A stretch of 64,000 nt of DNA, taken from contig NZ_CP113797.1 in assembly GCF_026802175.1 (NCBI RefSeq), forward strand, positions 4,565,026-4,629,025. Reading direction: 5' to 3'. The notes below the pieces were generated by a model. It saw only the letters and a list, made by a program, of their open reading frames with translations, did no database searches and was not told where the DNA came from. The translations under genes and the position numbers were made by a program. Shown one piece after another: positions 19,205-28,904 of this stretch. Within the stretch, counting starts at the first letter, position 1, and the number at the start of each line of letters is the position of its first letter. This DNA comes from Thermocoleostomius sinensis A174. Its GTDB lineage: Bacteria > Cyanobacteriota > Cyanobacteriia > Elainellales > Elainellaceae.

Positions 19205-20017
19205 TTACTCGATCGCGGCTAGCGCTGCACAATAGGCTTGCACTTGGGCATCAATGCCTGTAATGGCTGTACCTACCACCACGGCATAGGCTCCTAGTTC
19301 GATCGCCCGTTGGGCCAGAGCCGGAGACGCAATACCACCTTCACAGATGACCGGAACGGTTAATGTCTGCACCATTTGCTGCAATAGATCAAATCCGGGG
19401 GGGGAATACGGTTGTGTTTGGGACGTATAGCCATACAGGGTTGTACCAACCAAATCAGCCCCTGCTTCTACGGCAGCGATCGCAGACTCTAGAGTATCCA
19501 CATCAGCCATAACAGGTTTGCCTAATTGTTGGTGAATTTGAGCAATTAAGCCAGCAACAGTTTCTTCACCCGGTCGCGGCCTTGAGGTTGCATCGATGGC
19601 TATGATGTCGGCTCCGGCTTCGGCGATGGCTTTAGCATGGTGAAATTGGGGCGTAATGTAGACTTCAAAGCCAGGTATTTGTTGCTTCCATAACCCAATG
19701 ATGGGAACATCAACCTGTTGCCGCACAGCTTGTACATGAATGGGGGTATCAATCCGAACGCCCACTGCTCCTCGTTTAACAGCCGTAAGGGCTAACGCTG
19801 CAATCATGGCTGGGTCATGCAGGGGAGAATCGACGGGCGCTTGACAAGAGACCACCAATCCTTGCTGTAAGGCTGCTATTGACACCGATCGCGTCGATCG
19901 TGATGGTGCCCACACGTCATCAAGACGGGAATTGTTAGCATGAGAATGCTTGGAATAGGAATTAAGCTCTGATTCCATTGCCATAATCGCTTGCCTTCTG
20001 CCTGGTGGAATGTCCAA
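19205..20017 (-). CDS. nanE: N-acetylmannosamine-6-phosphate 2-epimerase
   Basis: TIM-barrel enzyme that interconverts ManNAc-6-P and GlcNAc-6-P. Seen: QQGLVVSCQAPVDSPLHDP near the start of the barrel, the lysine K111 in IIGLWKQQ, IDATSRPRPG, and the glutamate E226 in VPVICEGGIASP, which correspond to the catalytic Lys and Glu of NanE. The 270-residue frame has about 40 extra polar residues in front of the usual start; a later initiation is possible, for example the ATG encoding MAMESELNSY or the GTG encoding V45 in SVSIAALQQ. Divergent from the kinase gene glk with 197 bases between them. Confidence 0.85.
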   Translation of the reverse strand: MDIPPGRRQAIMAMESELNSYSKHSHANNSRLDDVWAPSRSTRSVSIAALQQGLVVSCQAPVDSPLHDPAMIAALALTAVKRGAVGVRIDTPIHVQAVRQQVDVPIIGLWKQQIPGFEVYITPQFHHAKAIAEAGADIIAIDATSRPRPGEETVAGLIAQIHQQLGKPVMADVDTLESAIAAVEAGADLVGTTLYGYTSQTQPYSPPGFDLLQQMVQTLTVPVICEGGIASPALAQRAIELGAYAVVVGTAITGIDAQVQAYCAALAAIE

Positions 20018-20214
20018 TGCTGCATAAACTAATGCTGCATAAAGTATCTGCCTTTAACATGCCTATAGATAGATACAATTGCACTCAAAAATTAATCAAT
20101 ACTTTATCAATCTTTGTCAAGATTGTTTGAGAAAACCAAACAGGCTAGGCGGAAGCGATGGCTTAATTCAGACTAGGAAAAAGCAAACTTGTTCATTGAT
20201 GTGCGCTAAATAAC

Positions 20215-21264
20215 ATGACACAACTATTGGCAGGAGATACAGGCGGAACGAAGACAATCCTTCTACTAGCTGAAGCCGAGGAGACAGGTGACAAAATTCA
20301 ATTGAAACCACTTTATGAATCTCGCTATGTAAGCGCCGAATTTCCTGATTTAGTGCCGATGGTGCGGTCGTTCCTAGAGTCTGCGGCTGAAGCGATCGGT
20401 CAAACCCCAGCGCCACACAAAGCTTGCTTTTCGATTGCAGGGCCGGTTGTGGATAATACCTGTACGCTCACAAACCTATCGTGGTTACTGGATGGCGATC
20501 GCATTCGCGACGATTTAGGCTTGAAGCAAGTGCGGTTGATGAATGATTTTGTAGCAGTTGGATATGGCATTGAAGGGCTGGCGCCAGAAGATGTACATAC
20601 ACTGCAAGCGGGTGAACCCAAGGCTGACGCTCCGATCGCCATTATTGGGGCAGGAACAGGACTAGGGCAAGGTTTCTTGATTCATCAAGACGGGCGCTAT
20701 CGGGTATACCCGACTGAGGGCGGACATACTGACTTTGCGCCTCGTAACGAACTGGAATTTCAACTGCTGAAGTATCTACGAGACAAGCTCAGTATTAATC
20801 GAATCTCAGTGGAACGGGTGGTGTCTGGGATGGGCATTGTCGCTATCTATCAATTTCTGCGCGATCGACAAGTCACCGGCGAGTCGCCCGATATTGCAGA
20901 AGTAGTACGCACCTGGGAACGAGAGGCTGGCAAAACTGAGAAAACGGTTGATCCTGGGGCGGTGATTGGGACAGCGGCGGCTGAAGGACGCGATCGACTC
21001 TGCAAGGAAACGATGGAACTCTTTGCCGATTTGTATGGAGCAGAAGCTGGAAATTTAGCGCTGAAACTGTTGCCCTTTGGTGGGCTGTATATTGCAGGCG
21101 GAATTGCTGCCAAAAACCTGCCTCTACTAAAATCTGGGTGCTTTTTAAGAGCCATGTCAGATAAAGGCAGGATGCGACCCTTGATGGAGCGCATTCCTGT
21201 ACACGTCATTCTGAATCAAAATGTGGGTCTGCTAGGAGCGGCTTTGAGTGCGGCACGGTTATAA
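20215..21264 (+). CDS. glk: Glucokinase
   Basis: Phosphorylates glucose with ATP; the sequence follows the bacterial glucokinase family rather than ROK proteins (no CxCGxxGC zinc motif). Seen: phosphate-binding GDTGGTKT at 7-14, SIAGPVVDNTCTLTNLSW, the catalytic aspartate D111 in LMNDFVAVGYG, IIGAGTGLGQGF, and EGGHTDFAPRN. 349 residues, usual length. Its divergent neighbour is an amino-sugar epimerase, so an amino-sugar substrate cannot be ruled out. Confidence 0.9.
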   Translation: MTQLLAGDTGGTKTILLLAEAEETGDKIQLKPLYESRYVSAEFPDLVPMVRSFLESAAEAIGQTPAPHKACFSIAGPVVDNTCTLTNLSWLLDGDRIRDDLGLKQVRLMNDFVAVGYGIEGLAPEDVHTLQAGEPKADAPIAIIGAGTGLGQGFLIHQDGRYRVYPTEGGHTDFAPRNELEFQLLKYLRDKLSINRISVERVVSGMGIVAIYQFLRDRQVTGESPDIAEVVRTWEREAGKTEKTVDPGAVIGTAAAEGRDRLCKETMELFADLYGAEAGNLALKLLPFGGLYIAGGIAAKNLPLLKSGCFLRAMSDKGRMRPLMERIPVHVILNQNVGLLGAALSAARL

Positions 21265-21299
21265 AAGGTTATAAAAGGAAATTCTTCTAGGATGGCAAG

Positions 21300-21317
21300 G
21301 CCTCTCCTTTGAGGGGC
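21300..21317 (+). terminator. Weak hairpin after glk
   Basis: GCCTCTC and GAGGGGC pair over 7 bp with one G-T wobble around the loop CTTT, 36 bases after the glk stop. No T-run follows. Confidence 0.35.
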
Positions 21318-21403
21318 TTCTCCCGTACAACAGGTGTAGTGTCTAAAGTTGTAGTGTCAATGGTATCCTTCGTTTCAGTGCGTTGTTTGAGAGTGGATCT
21401 ATT

Positions 21404-21856
21404 TTGCTCAGCATTCTCGTGTTACATGGCCCCAATCTCAATCTGTTGGGCAAGCGTGAACCCGGCGTATATGGAATTGAAACCCTAGCGGACATCAACC
21501 AGTCCCTTGAAGGTGACGCTCGATCGCTCCAGGTGCAGCTTGTCACCTATCAATCCAACCACGAAGGCGCACTCGTTGATGCCATCCACGCAGCGCTTGG
21601 TACACATCAAGGCATTTTAATTAATCCCGGAGCCTATACCCACACCAGCGTGGCGATTCGCGATGCCATTGCTGCCGTGGACTTGCCCACCGTGGAAGTT
21701 CACCTCAGCAATGTCTATCGCCGTGAGTCGTTCCGCCACCATTCCTATATTGCCCCGGTGGCGATCGGGCAAATCAGCGGCTTTGGCTTAGAGAGCTATC
21801 GATTGGGGTTACGTGGATTGGTGCAGTATCTTAGACAGCAGAACGCCAAACGCTAG
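21404..21856 (+). CDS. aroQ: Type II 3-dehydroquinate dehydratase
   Basis: Third step of the shikimate pathway. The signature [20 protein letters not shown], the catalytic tyrosine in [18 protein letters not shown], and [18 protein letters not shown] are all present. No ATG exists before the conserved N-terminus, so a TTG start is required: I take TTG 21404 (giving MLSILVLHG, the usual beginning) with GAGAGTGGA a few bases ahead; TTG 21383 would add seven residues. Confidence 0.92.
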   Translation: MLSILVLHGPNLNLLGKREPGVYGIETLADINQSLEGDARSLQVQLVTYQSNHEGALVDAIHAALGTHQGILINPGAYTHTSVAIRDAIAAVDLPTVEVHLSNVYRRESFRHHSYIAPVAIGQISGFGLESYRLGLRGLVQYLRQQNAKR

Positions 21857-21975
21857 GAAACGGTCTAGTCGTTTGTATCTTGAGCTACAGCCTGCTTGCC
21901 AACCAGCGACTATTGATTAGGTAGTAATCAGGTTAGCCTGTATTATGACAGTCGTACTCGTATTCCGGTTGAAGC

Positions 21976-23496
21976 GTGCAATTTGAACAGTACAACCCCG
22001 GCGAATTTTACGATGAACTCTTCGTTGCTCAAGGAAAACCTCGCCCTGAGGCCGCCCTGCTGATCGATCGCATCAACTCCCTGTCGATCGAGGAACTTCA
22101 GCAACGACAAAAGGCTGCCCAGCAAGCACTGTTCAAACTGGGTGTCACGTTTAATGTTTATAGCGACGACCAAGGAACCGAGCGAATTCTTCCCTTTGAC
22201 ATCATTCCCCGCATTCTGCCAGCCCAGGAATGGGAACAGTTAGAGCGGGGACTGAAGCAGCGGATTCACGCCTTGAATTTGTTCCTGACCGATATTTACG
22301 GCGATCAAAAAATTATCCAAGATGGTGTGATTCCCGCAGAATTGATTCAGTCTGCCTCTGGTTTTTTAAAACCGTGTATGGGGCTGAAGCCATCCCAAGG
22401 CATATGGTGTCACATTACCGGAACTGATTTAGTTCGCGATGGAGATGGACAGTGGTACGTACTAGAAGACAATTTACGCTGCCCGTCGGGGGTGTCCTAT
22501 GTGTTGGAAAACCGCCGGGTGATGAAAAGCACCTTTCCGATCGTGTTTAATCAAATGGCGATCATGCCCGTAGATGACTACGCCAGCAAATTGCTTGATA
22601 CCCTGCTGGATTTGGCTCCCTCCGGCTTGCCCGACCCAACTGTGGTGGTGTTGACCCCCGGTATCTACAATTCCGCCTACTTCGAGCATTCCTTCCTGGC
22701 CCAACAGATGGGCGTAGAACTGGTAGAAGGGCGCGATCTTGTCATCGCCGATGGGTATTTGCAAATGCGCACCACCAAAGGCTTGAAGCGGGTTGATGTC
22801 ATCTATCGCCGCGTTGACGACGAATTTATCGATCCGCTGGCCTTTCGCCCTGATTCGTTGCTGGGCATTCCCGGACTGATGGAGGTGTACCGGGCTGGGC
22901 GGGTGGCGATCGCCAATGCCTTGGGAACGGGTGTTGCCGACGATAAAGTCATCTATGCTTATGTGCCTCAGATGATCAAGTATTATCTAGGCGAAGAGCA
23001 ACTCTTGCCCAACGTACCGACCTATCTCTGCTGGGAACCTGAGCAACAAGACTATGTGCTGTCTCATCTGGATCAACTCGTGGTGAAATCCGCCAGCGAA
23101 TCCGGCGGCTATGGCATGTTAGTTGGGCCGCACGCCACTCCTGACCAACGCGCCGACTTTGCCGATCGCATCACAGCCAACCCACGCAACTATATCGCCC
23201 AACCCACCTTGAAACTATCGCGAGTTCCTACCCTGCTGGGCGATCGATTAGAACCGTGCCACGTTGATTTGCGTCCCTATATTCTCTACGGCAAAGACGA
23301 TATCTACATCAATCCCGGTGGACTGACCCGCGTAGCCATGCGCAAAGGCTCCCTCGTGGTCAACTCCTCGCAAGGCGGTGGCAGCAAAGATACCTGGGTT
23401 GTGGCGCAAAACTTGATACAGATGCAGACCCTACTGCAAGGGCAAAGCCAAATTCAGTCGCAGCATGGACAGACTCAATCACAAACGCAATCTTGA
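21976..23496 (+). CDS. Circularly permuted ATP-grasp type 2 protein (DUF404/DUF407)
   Basis: First gene of a conserved trio. About 506 residues, GTG start. Seen: [10 protein letters not shown] at the N-terminus, [72 protein letters not shown] and the closing [19 protein letters not shown], all typical of the permuted ATP-grasp ligases. Such ligases are predicted to form amide bonds on a peptide or small molecule (the amidoligase theme described for these operons); the substrate is unknown. The C-terminal tail is a glutamine/serine-rich stretch. Followed by the alpha-E gene after 138 bases. Confidence 0.9.
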   Translation: MQFEQYNPGEFYDELFVAQGKPRPEAALLIDRINSLSIEELQQRQKAAQQALFKLGVTFNVYSDDQGTERILPFDIIPRILPAQEWEQLERGLKQRIHALNLFLTDIYGDQKIIQDGVIPAELIQSASGFLKPCMGLKPSQGIWCHITGTDLVRDGDGQWYVLEDNLRCPSGVSYVLENRRVMKSTFPIVFNQMAIMPVDDYASKLLDTLLDLAPSGLPDPTVVVLTPGIYNSAYFEHSFLAQQMGVELVEGRDLVIADGYLQMRTTKGLKRVDVIYRRVDDEFIDPLAFRPDSLLGIPGLMEVYRAGRVAIANALGTGVADDKVIYAYVPQMIKYYLGEEQLLPNVPTYLCWEPEQQDYVLSHLDQLVVKSASESGGYGMLVGPHATPDQRADFADRITANPRNYIAQPTLKLSRVPTLLGDRLEPCHVDLRPYILYGKDDIYINPGGLTRVAMRKGSLVVNSSQGGGSKDTWVVAQNLIQMQTLLQGQSQIQSQHGQTQSQTQS

Positions 23497-23634
23497 ACTG
23501 AGTTGAATTTAGGTAAATTTGTTTGTCGATGGTAATTGGTAATTGGTGACAGCCATCCGTTTGACAATCACTCCCTTGGTCTCCCTCGATTCCCGACTCC
23601 CGACCCCCAACTCCCTATATCCCAACCTCCAACC

Positions 23635-24585
23635 ATGCTAAGTCGCGTTGCAGATTCCATCTACTGGCTAAATCGCTATATTGAACGAGCCGAAAATATT
23701 GCTCGGTTTGTAGATGTTAACTTGAACCTACTGCTAGACTCTCCACCGGGCATACAGCAACAGTGGGAACCCCTGATTCGTACTACGGGCGATCTGCCGC
23801 TGTTCAAAGAACGCTACGGTGAACCGACAATCGATAACGTGATTCAATTTCTCACCTTTGATAAAGAGTATCCCAATTCCATTCTTTCCTGCCTCACCGC
23901 TGCCCGTGAGAATGCTCGATCGGTACGAGAAATCATCTCGTCTGAAATGTGGGAGCAGGTTAACACGTTTTATCATCAGGTCAAAGATGTAGTCAGCACT
24001 CAGCACTTTTCCAACCTGCCCGACTTTTTTGCTCAGGTAAAACTCTCTAGTCATCTGTTTGCAGGTGTCATGGATGCCACGATGTCCCACAATGAAGCCT
24101 GGCACTTTGGGCAACTGGGGCGGCTAATTGAACGAGCCGACAAAACCACACGTATCCTGGATGTGAAGTATTTTATTCTGCTGCCGTCGGTGCAGGACGT
24201 GGGCACTGCGCTCGACGAATTACAGTGGATTGCCTTACTCAAATCCGCCAGTGCCTACGAGATGTATCGTAAATGCCAGCATCGCATCAGTCCACAAACC
24301 GTCGCCGCATTTCTGATTCTCGATCGCGAATTTCCGCGATCGATCCAATTCTGTCTCCTACAAGCTGAAGCCTCGCTACATCAAATTACCGGAACTACTG
24401 CTGGGTTGTGGACCAATCCCGCTGAACGGACCCTAGGTAAATTGCGTTCTGAACTGGATTTCATCACGATCGAAGAAATTATCCAATCTGGGTTACACGA
24501 ATTCTTAGACCAAATTCAAAGTCAGCTTAATCTAGTTGGCAATAAAATCTTTGAAACCTTCTTTGCCTTGCAAACAGCTTCTTAG
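23635..24585 (+). CDS. Alpha-E domain-containing protein (DUF403)
   Basis: All-helical protein found next to permuted ATP-grasp ligases. The start MLSRVADSIYWLNRYIERAE is the family's usual beginning, so I chose ATG 23635 and not a TTG 99 bases upstream that would translate a C-rich spacer. Further blocks are AHENARSVRE-like TAARENARSVREIISSEMWE and EAWHFGQLGRLIERADKTTR. 316 residues. Works presumably with the ligase before it and the transglutaminase-like enzyme after it; its biochemical role is not known. Confidence 0.9.
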   Translation: MLSRVADSIYWLNRYIERAENIARFVDVNLNLLLDSPPGIQQQWEPLIRTTGDLPLFKERYGEPTIDNVIQFLTFDKEYPNSILSCLTAARENARSVREIISSEMWEQVNTFYHQVKDVVSTQHFSNLPDFFAQVKLSSHLFAGVMDATMSHNEAWHFGQLGRLIERADKTTRILDVKYFILLPSVQDVGTALDELQWIALLKSASAYEMYRKCQHRISPQTVAAFLILDREFPRSIQFCLLQAEASLHQITGTTAGLWTNPAERTLGKLRSELDFITIEEIIQSGLHEFLDQIQSQLNLVGNKIFETFFALQTAS

Positions 24586-24670
24586 TCAAGATAAAGGATG
24601 AAAAGAAAGGATGACAGATGAAAAATAAGAAGTTGAGATTGATACTTTAGCCCTGAGCCTTCCTGCCTAC

Positions 24671-24698
24671 TCCCCATTCTCTATTCCCCATTCCCTAT
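24671..24698. repeat. C-rich 14-bp tandem repeat in spacer
   Basis: TCCCCATTCTCTAT followed by TCCCCATTCCCTAT, one base different. Similar C-rich heptamer-like runs occur in the spacers at about 23580-23630 and 54680-54755, all just ahead of a gene; they resemble the short tandemly repeated sequences known from filamentous cyanobacteria. Confidence 0.6.
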
Positions 24699-24713
24699 TC
24701 CACCCCCACTTTC

Positions 24714-25595
24714 GTGCACTATCAAATCACCCACCGCATTATCTATACCTACGATCGCCCGGTGCTGTTAGCCCCACATTCAATTCGGATGCAGCCGCGC
24801 TGCGATGTGACGCAAAGGTTGCACCAGTTTTCACTGACGATTGAGCCAGAGCCGAAACGCTCGGTAGACAATCTAGATCTGGATGGTAATGCGGTGACAC
24901 GGGTCTGGTTTCCCGATGAGCCAATCACGAGTTTGACAATCGAAGCAATGTCCCAGGTAGAAACCCGGCGCACCAATCCGTTTGATTATCTGCTAGAACC
25001 ATGGGCGGTGCGGTTGCCCATCGATTATCCGGTGTCGTTGCTCGATCGCTTACACCCCTATCTGACGGGTCAGTTTTCCAGATTGTCAGGGGGGGGTGAT
25101 TCGGCCGCCGTGCAACTGGCGCAAGAAGTATGGGAAGCTACATCGGGCAACGTGGTGTCGTTTTTGTCGGAATTAGCCGATCGAATTTACACCCAATGCG
25201 GATATCGGTTGCGCGACAATGGCGATGCTTTGCCAGCAGGGATCACCTGGCGGCAGAAATCGGGTTCCTGTCGTGATTATGCCGTGCTGTTTACAGAGGT
25301 TTGTCGTGCTGTGGGGTTGGCGGCTCGCTTCGTCAGCGGTTATCAAGAAGGCGATGTAGAGAGTGACGATCGCCATTTGCACGCTTGGACAGAAGTGTAC
25401 TTACCGGGAGCGGGTTGGCGTGGCTATGATCCAACTCAAGGACTGGCAACAGCGGATGCTCACATTGCACTGGTAGCATGTCCAACGTCTCATCAAACTG
25501 CTCCCGTGTCGGGCACTCTGAAACAAGCGGCAGGGGTGTCTTCGCAAATGCGCTATAACCTAAAGATTACGAAAATCGATGGTGAAACTGGATAG
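24714..25595 (+). CDS. Transglutaminase-like cysteine peptidase family protein
   Basis: Third gene of the trio, 293 residues, GTG start. N-terminal beta domain MHYQITHRIIYTYDRPV with SIRMQPR, then the transglutaminase core with catalytic triad C186 (SGSCRDYA), H223 (HLHAWTEVYL) and D239 (GYDPTQGL). No signal peptide, so probably cytoplasmic. In related operons it is grouped with a permuted ATP-grasp ligase, an alpha-E protein and sometimes a proteasome-like Anbu peptidase; no Anbu gene is in this window. It may cleave or cross-link the ligase product; this is inference. Confidence 0.9.
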   Translation: MHYQITHRIIYTYDRPVLLAPHSIRMQPRCDVTQRLHQFSLTIEPEPKRSVDNLDLDGNAVTRVWFPDEPITSLTIEAMSQVETRRTNPFDYLLEPWAVRLPIDYPVSLLDRLHPYLTGQFSRLSGGGDSAAVQLAQEVWEATSGNVVSFLSELADRIYTQCGYRLRDNGDALPAGITWRQKSGSCRDYAVLFTEVCRAVGLAARFVSGYQEGDVESDDRHLHAWTEVYLPGAGWRGYDPTQGLATADAHIALVACPTSHQTAPVSGTLKQAAGVSSQMRYNLKITKIDGETG

Positions 25596-25602
25596 GTTGG
25601 AA

Positions 25603-25628
25603 GCACTGACTGAACGCACTGACTGAAC
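25603..25628. repeat. 13-bp direct repeat after the transglutaminase gene
   Basis: GCACTGACTGAAC occurs twice head to tail, immediately downstream of the stop codon. Recent slippage duplication is the simplest reading. Confidence 0.75.
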
Positions 25629-25669
25629 ATTTACTGCTTTGTTCATCTGCCTGGTGTGCCCCAAGCAGG

Positions 25670-27667
25670 TTAAGTACTTGTTTCAGAATCACCCGATCGT
25701 CGAATTAACCACACCATCACCCCACCTGTCACGAGACCACTGACTAGTCCGGCAATGCCACCAATCAGCCAAAACGTATTCGGAGCCAAACGCAGCCCGA
25801 TCGCCCAACCAATGAAATCGGATAAAGCTTTGGCTAGAATCCACCAGCCTGCTCGCGGTAGTTTAAGTCGCAGCATCAACCATTGAGCAATGCCAGGTAA
25901 AATCCCCATCGCTACAAAAGCGATCGGAAATGAAGCGGCGATGGCAAAACTGAGGGCAGTGGCGAGCATCGTCGCTAGAATCCAACCGCCAATAGCACTC
26001 ACCCAGCGGCGCAGCACGACCCACTGCACAACTCCGGTGCAGCCACCGATAGCAGTCCCTGCAATCAAGTTGCTCAAACCCTGAGTGGGTACATACAGCC
26101 CTGCGCCAATGGCAGTTGCAAGAGCAGTCCCCATCGCCCAAGGAAGCCACACCTGTTGCAACAGTTTGGCGTTGCCAGGGGACGATCGCCGGACAGGTTG
26201 TTCCACTGCTGCAACCAGCGGATCGGAGTTAGCGTTGTTTGAATAAGCAGGTGGAGTCTGAGCAATATTTTGGGGCAGATTAGGAACTCCATAAGACGGT
26301 ACGACTGGTTCTTGTCGATAGGGTGGCAGAACAGGGGGCGGTGGGTTGGGAACAGGGGGGAGGTTAACCGGGTTGAGCGATCCAATCGCTGCTTTTCGAG
26401 TAGGCGACTCATCAGGGGGTGGGGTAGGTTGTCCTAAACTCCGCGCATAGTTGCTGGGATATTGCTTTACACCAATATCGGTTACCCGCAATTCTACGTG
26501 CCCAAGCTGTAACACACTACCTTGATTTAGGACACGCTCCCCGTGGGGTAACGATCGGCCATCCACCAGCGGCGGGTTGGTGTCCCGTAAGTTGCGCACA
26601 TAGAAATGTTGATCGTCTGCGTTAAAAAATATCTCAACATGTAGCCCTGACACCGTAATGTCGGATAGGACAATATCGCAGCGAGCCGGGTCACGCCCAA
26701 TGCGAATACTACCTGGCTGTCGAGATGGTTGACGTGGATGAATCAGGCGGCTGTGGGGTAAACCCGCATCGTACCATTCCAAGGTTAGTTCATGCAGCAA
26801 TTCTGGCGGAGCGATCGGCCCAGCCACTGGGGTTGGATCAAACCCGTGGGCCAACTGTTGAACCGCTTGCAAAGCTTCCGTGGCAGTTTGGTAGCGCTGG
26901 CGAGCGTTATATCGCGTTAGGTGCGTCAAAATGTGAATTAATCCTGGCGAAATTGGCACTAAATGCTGCCAACGGGCTTCTCCAGTCACACTGTCATCCT
27001 CAAACCGAGTCGGATGTAACCCAGTCAACGCTTGAATTGCAATCATGCCCAAAGCATAGAGATCACTACTAGGTCTGGGTTTACCACGTGCCTGTTCCAT
27101 GGGCATATACCCGATTGTGCCAATGCGAGTTCCCGGAGCCACAGCGCTAAATTCGCCAGAACCGTCAGGTTGAATACGGACTTGTTTAATGGCACCAAAA
27201 TCAATCAAAATTAGCTTACCGTCACGTTTGCGGCGAATGATATTGGCGGGTTTGATATCTCGATGAATCACCCCCTGTGCATGGACAAATGACAACACCG
27301 TCAGCACTTCTTCCAACAGTTGAATCACTGGCTCTTCCGTCCAAAGCTGTCCTAACTCTGCCTCGAGAGTATGTCCCTCCACAAATTCTTGTACTAGATA
27401 AAATTCATCGCCTTCGGTGAAGTAGGCCAATAATCGGGGGATCTGATCATGATCGCCCAACTTTGCTAGCGCTTCGGCTTCACGGTTAAACAATTGCCGT
27501 GCTTTTTCTACATGAGCAGGGTTTGTGCTGGCAGATTTAAGCTGTTTGACAACACAAGCAGGCTGTCCAGGAATGCGAGTATCCTGGGCCAGATAGGTTT
27601 CCCCAAAGCCACCAGAACTCAAGCTATGGGTAATTAAGTATCGCCGATCGAGAAGCTGACCAATCAT
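25670..27667 (-). CDS. Serine/threonine protein kinase with FHA domain and C-terminal membrane segments
   Basis: 665 residues from ATG 27667 (MIGQLLDRRY); a TTG eight codons earlier is less likely. Kinase domain 1-270: glycine loop SLSSGGFGETY, lysine in CVVKQLK, catalytic VIHRDIKPANI with D137, and LIDFGAIKQ as the DFG motif. FHA domain about 319-397 (SIRIGRDPARCDIVLSDITV then SGLHVEIFF), which binds phosphothreonine. A proline-rich linker (about 415-500) is followed by several hydrophobic segments after residue 525 (WVVLRRWVSAIGGWILATML and others), placing the kinase at a membrane. Cyanobacterial Hanks-type kinase of unknown target. Confidence 0.9.
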   Translation of the reverse strand: MIGQLLDRRYLITHSLSSGGFGETYLAQDTRIPGQPACVVKQLKSASTNPAHVEKARQLFNREAEALAKLGDHDQIPRLLAYFTEGDEFYLVQEFVEGHTLEAELGQLWTEEPVIQLLEEVLTVLSFVHAQGVIHRDIKPANIIRRKRDGKLILIDFGAIKQVRIQPDGSGEFSAVAPGTRIGTIGYMPMEQARGKPRPSSDLYALGMIAIQALTGLHPTRFEDDSVTGEARWQHLVPISPGLIHILTHLTRYNARQRYQTATEALQAVQQLAHGFDPTPVAGPIAPPELLHELTLEWYDAGLPHSRLIHPRQPSRQPGSIRIGRDPARCDIVLSDITVSGLHVEIFFNADDQHFYVRNLRDTNPPLVDGRSLPHGERVLNQGSVLQLGHVELRVTDIGVKQYPSNYARSLGQPTPPPDESPTRKAAIGSLNPVNLPPVPNPPPPVLPPYRQEPVVPSYGVPNLPQNIAQTPPAYSNNANSDPLVAAVEQPVRRSSPGNAKLLQQVWLPWAMGTALATAIGAGLYVPTQGLSNLIAGTAIGGCTGVVQWVVLRRWVSAIGGWILATMLATALSFAIAASFPIAFVAMGILPGIAQWLMLRLKLPRAGWWILAKALSDFIGWAIGLRLAPNTFWLIGGIAGLVSGLVTGGVMVWLIRRSGDSETST

Positions 27668-27981
27668 CAGATGGTTGACCCCAAGTTCCAATTAGAACCC
27701 CGGGTTTTAAATAGTGGCACTAGTCTATGGTATTCTCCTCTCCTCTGCTAGTACCTGCAATTCAAAAAAATCTCGTAAATTTCCTAGAAGAAGGGTAATG
27801 CCATGCTGCACAACGTGTCCTTTCACAAGTCCTTGTTAAGCAACGGACGGAGACCGATCGCAAATCTACTGCAATGAGTACAAGCAAATTCGCGAAACTT
27901 TCGATTGATCAGAACGGTCTTAACAACAAGCAAGGGAGCATTCAGCAATTGCACCCAAGGTAGACGAGGAGAGAAGAACCA
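27668..27981. other. 314-bp divergent intergenic region
   Basis: Between the leftward kinase and a rightward lipoprotein gene, so it should carry both promoters. A purine-rich GAGGAGAGAAG at 27967-27977 serves as ribosome site for the lipoprotein. No hairpin, repeat or small gene was recognised. Confidence 0.5.
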
Positions 27982-28341
27982 ATGCTGCAACGCTTTATCA
28001 TCATTGGGCTAATGGGATTGGTCTTGAGTGTAACTGCCTGCGATCGATTGTCTCAGCTAGAACACCTAGAGCAAGGCAATCGGGTGTCTCCTCTTCCCCC
28101 AACCATGCCGCAGAGTTCAGCCGTTGAGAATGCCATCAAAGAAACCGTGATTCGAGACAACGCCCTCAAAGCACCAACCGAGGATGCCCTGACAGGAAGC
28201 GCCATAGAAAACGCAGCCTCCAACGTTGTTTCATCACCGTCACTCGAAGAAGCATGGCTGCCCGAATTTCAAGAAACTCCTTCGGCGCAACTCAAAGCGG
28301 ATTTAAAAGAGCAAGCGAGACGAGTCAAACAAACTCCGTAA
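27982..28341 (+). CDS. Small putative lipoprotein
   Basis: 119 residues. The N-terminus MLQRFIIIGLMGLVLSVTAC is a lipoprotein signal peptide, with cleavage before C20 (VTAC lipobox). The mature part is polar and low in complexity, with NAIKETVIRDNALKAP and ENAASNVVSS, and no known domain. ATG preceded by GAGGAGAGAAG. Function unknown. Confidence 0.75.
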   Translation: MLQRFIIIGLMGLVLSVTACDRLSQLEHLEQGNRVSPLPPTMPQSSAVENAIKETVIRDNALKAPTEDALTGSAIENAASNVVSSPSLEEAWLPEFQETPSAQLKADLKEQARRVKQTP

Positions 28342-28496
28342 CAGGAAGTCTCCTGTGAAAATCTTTATGATCTATATCAGATGGAGGCTAGACAATCATG
28401 CATAGTTTTGTCTACGGCTCAGACAGTATAAGTCGTAACTTTAGTAAAGCCTTTCTCAACAAAAGTTTGCAAGTTTTAATCATCCTTGTTAGATTG

Positions 28497-28523
28497 CAGG
28501 AGAACCCGTTCTTTCCTCTCCTG
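28497..28523 (+). promoter_or_regulatory. Hairpin immediately before the rhodanese start
   Basis: CAGGAGA and TCTCCTG form a perfect 7-bp stem with a 13-base loop that ends three bases before the ATG at 28527. The only AGGAG in reach lies inside the left arm, so folding could limit translation initiation. Confidence 0.4.
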
Positions 28524-28526
28524 TGA

Positions 28527-28904
28527 ATGCGTATGCGCTTTGGTTTTATTCCAGTTCCATCTCCATTAACATCGCGATCGCGCGTCTATGAATTGAAGGC
28601 CCGTTTAGACTGGGGTGAACCTGCCCTAACGATCATTGACATCCGTAGCCGGTGCGAGTTTAATCACAGCCACATCATGGGCGCTATCAACATGCCTATG
28701 AATGAATTGGTTGAACGTGCGCTGGTGAGTTTGGAGCTTGTTCGCGATATCTATGTCTATGGCGATACAGACGAAGAAGCGGCAGCGGCGGCGGCCAAGC
28801 TGCGATCGGCTGGGTTTTTGAATGTGTCTGAAATTCAGGGTGGATTACCCGTTTGGAAAGCCTATGGCTATCCCACCGAATCAGGCATTGCTCGCGTTGG
28901 TTAA
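28527..28904 (+). CDS. Rhodanese-like domain protein without the catalytic cysteine
   Basis: 125 residues, one rhodanese fold: TIIDIRSRCEFNHSHIMGAI (the usual D-x-R...EF...GHI block), NMPMNEL, and a late GGLPVWKAYGYP. At the active-site loop, where sulfurtransferases have a cysteine after the VY strand, this protein reads DIYVYGDTDEEA, with Gly in the Cys position. It is therefore unlikely to transfer sulfur and may be a binding or regulatory module. No signal peptide. Confidence 0.85.
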   Translation: MRMRFGFIPVPSPLTSRSRVYELKARLDWGEPALTIIDIRSRCEFNHSHIMGAINMPMNELVERALVSLELVRDIYVYGDTDEEAAAAAAKLRSAGFLNVSEIQGGLPVWKAYGYPTESGIARVG

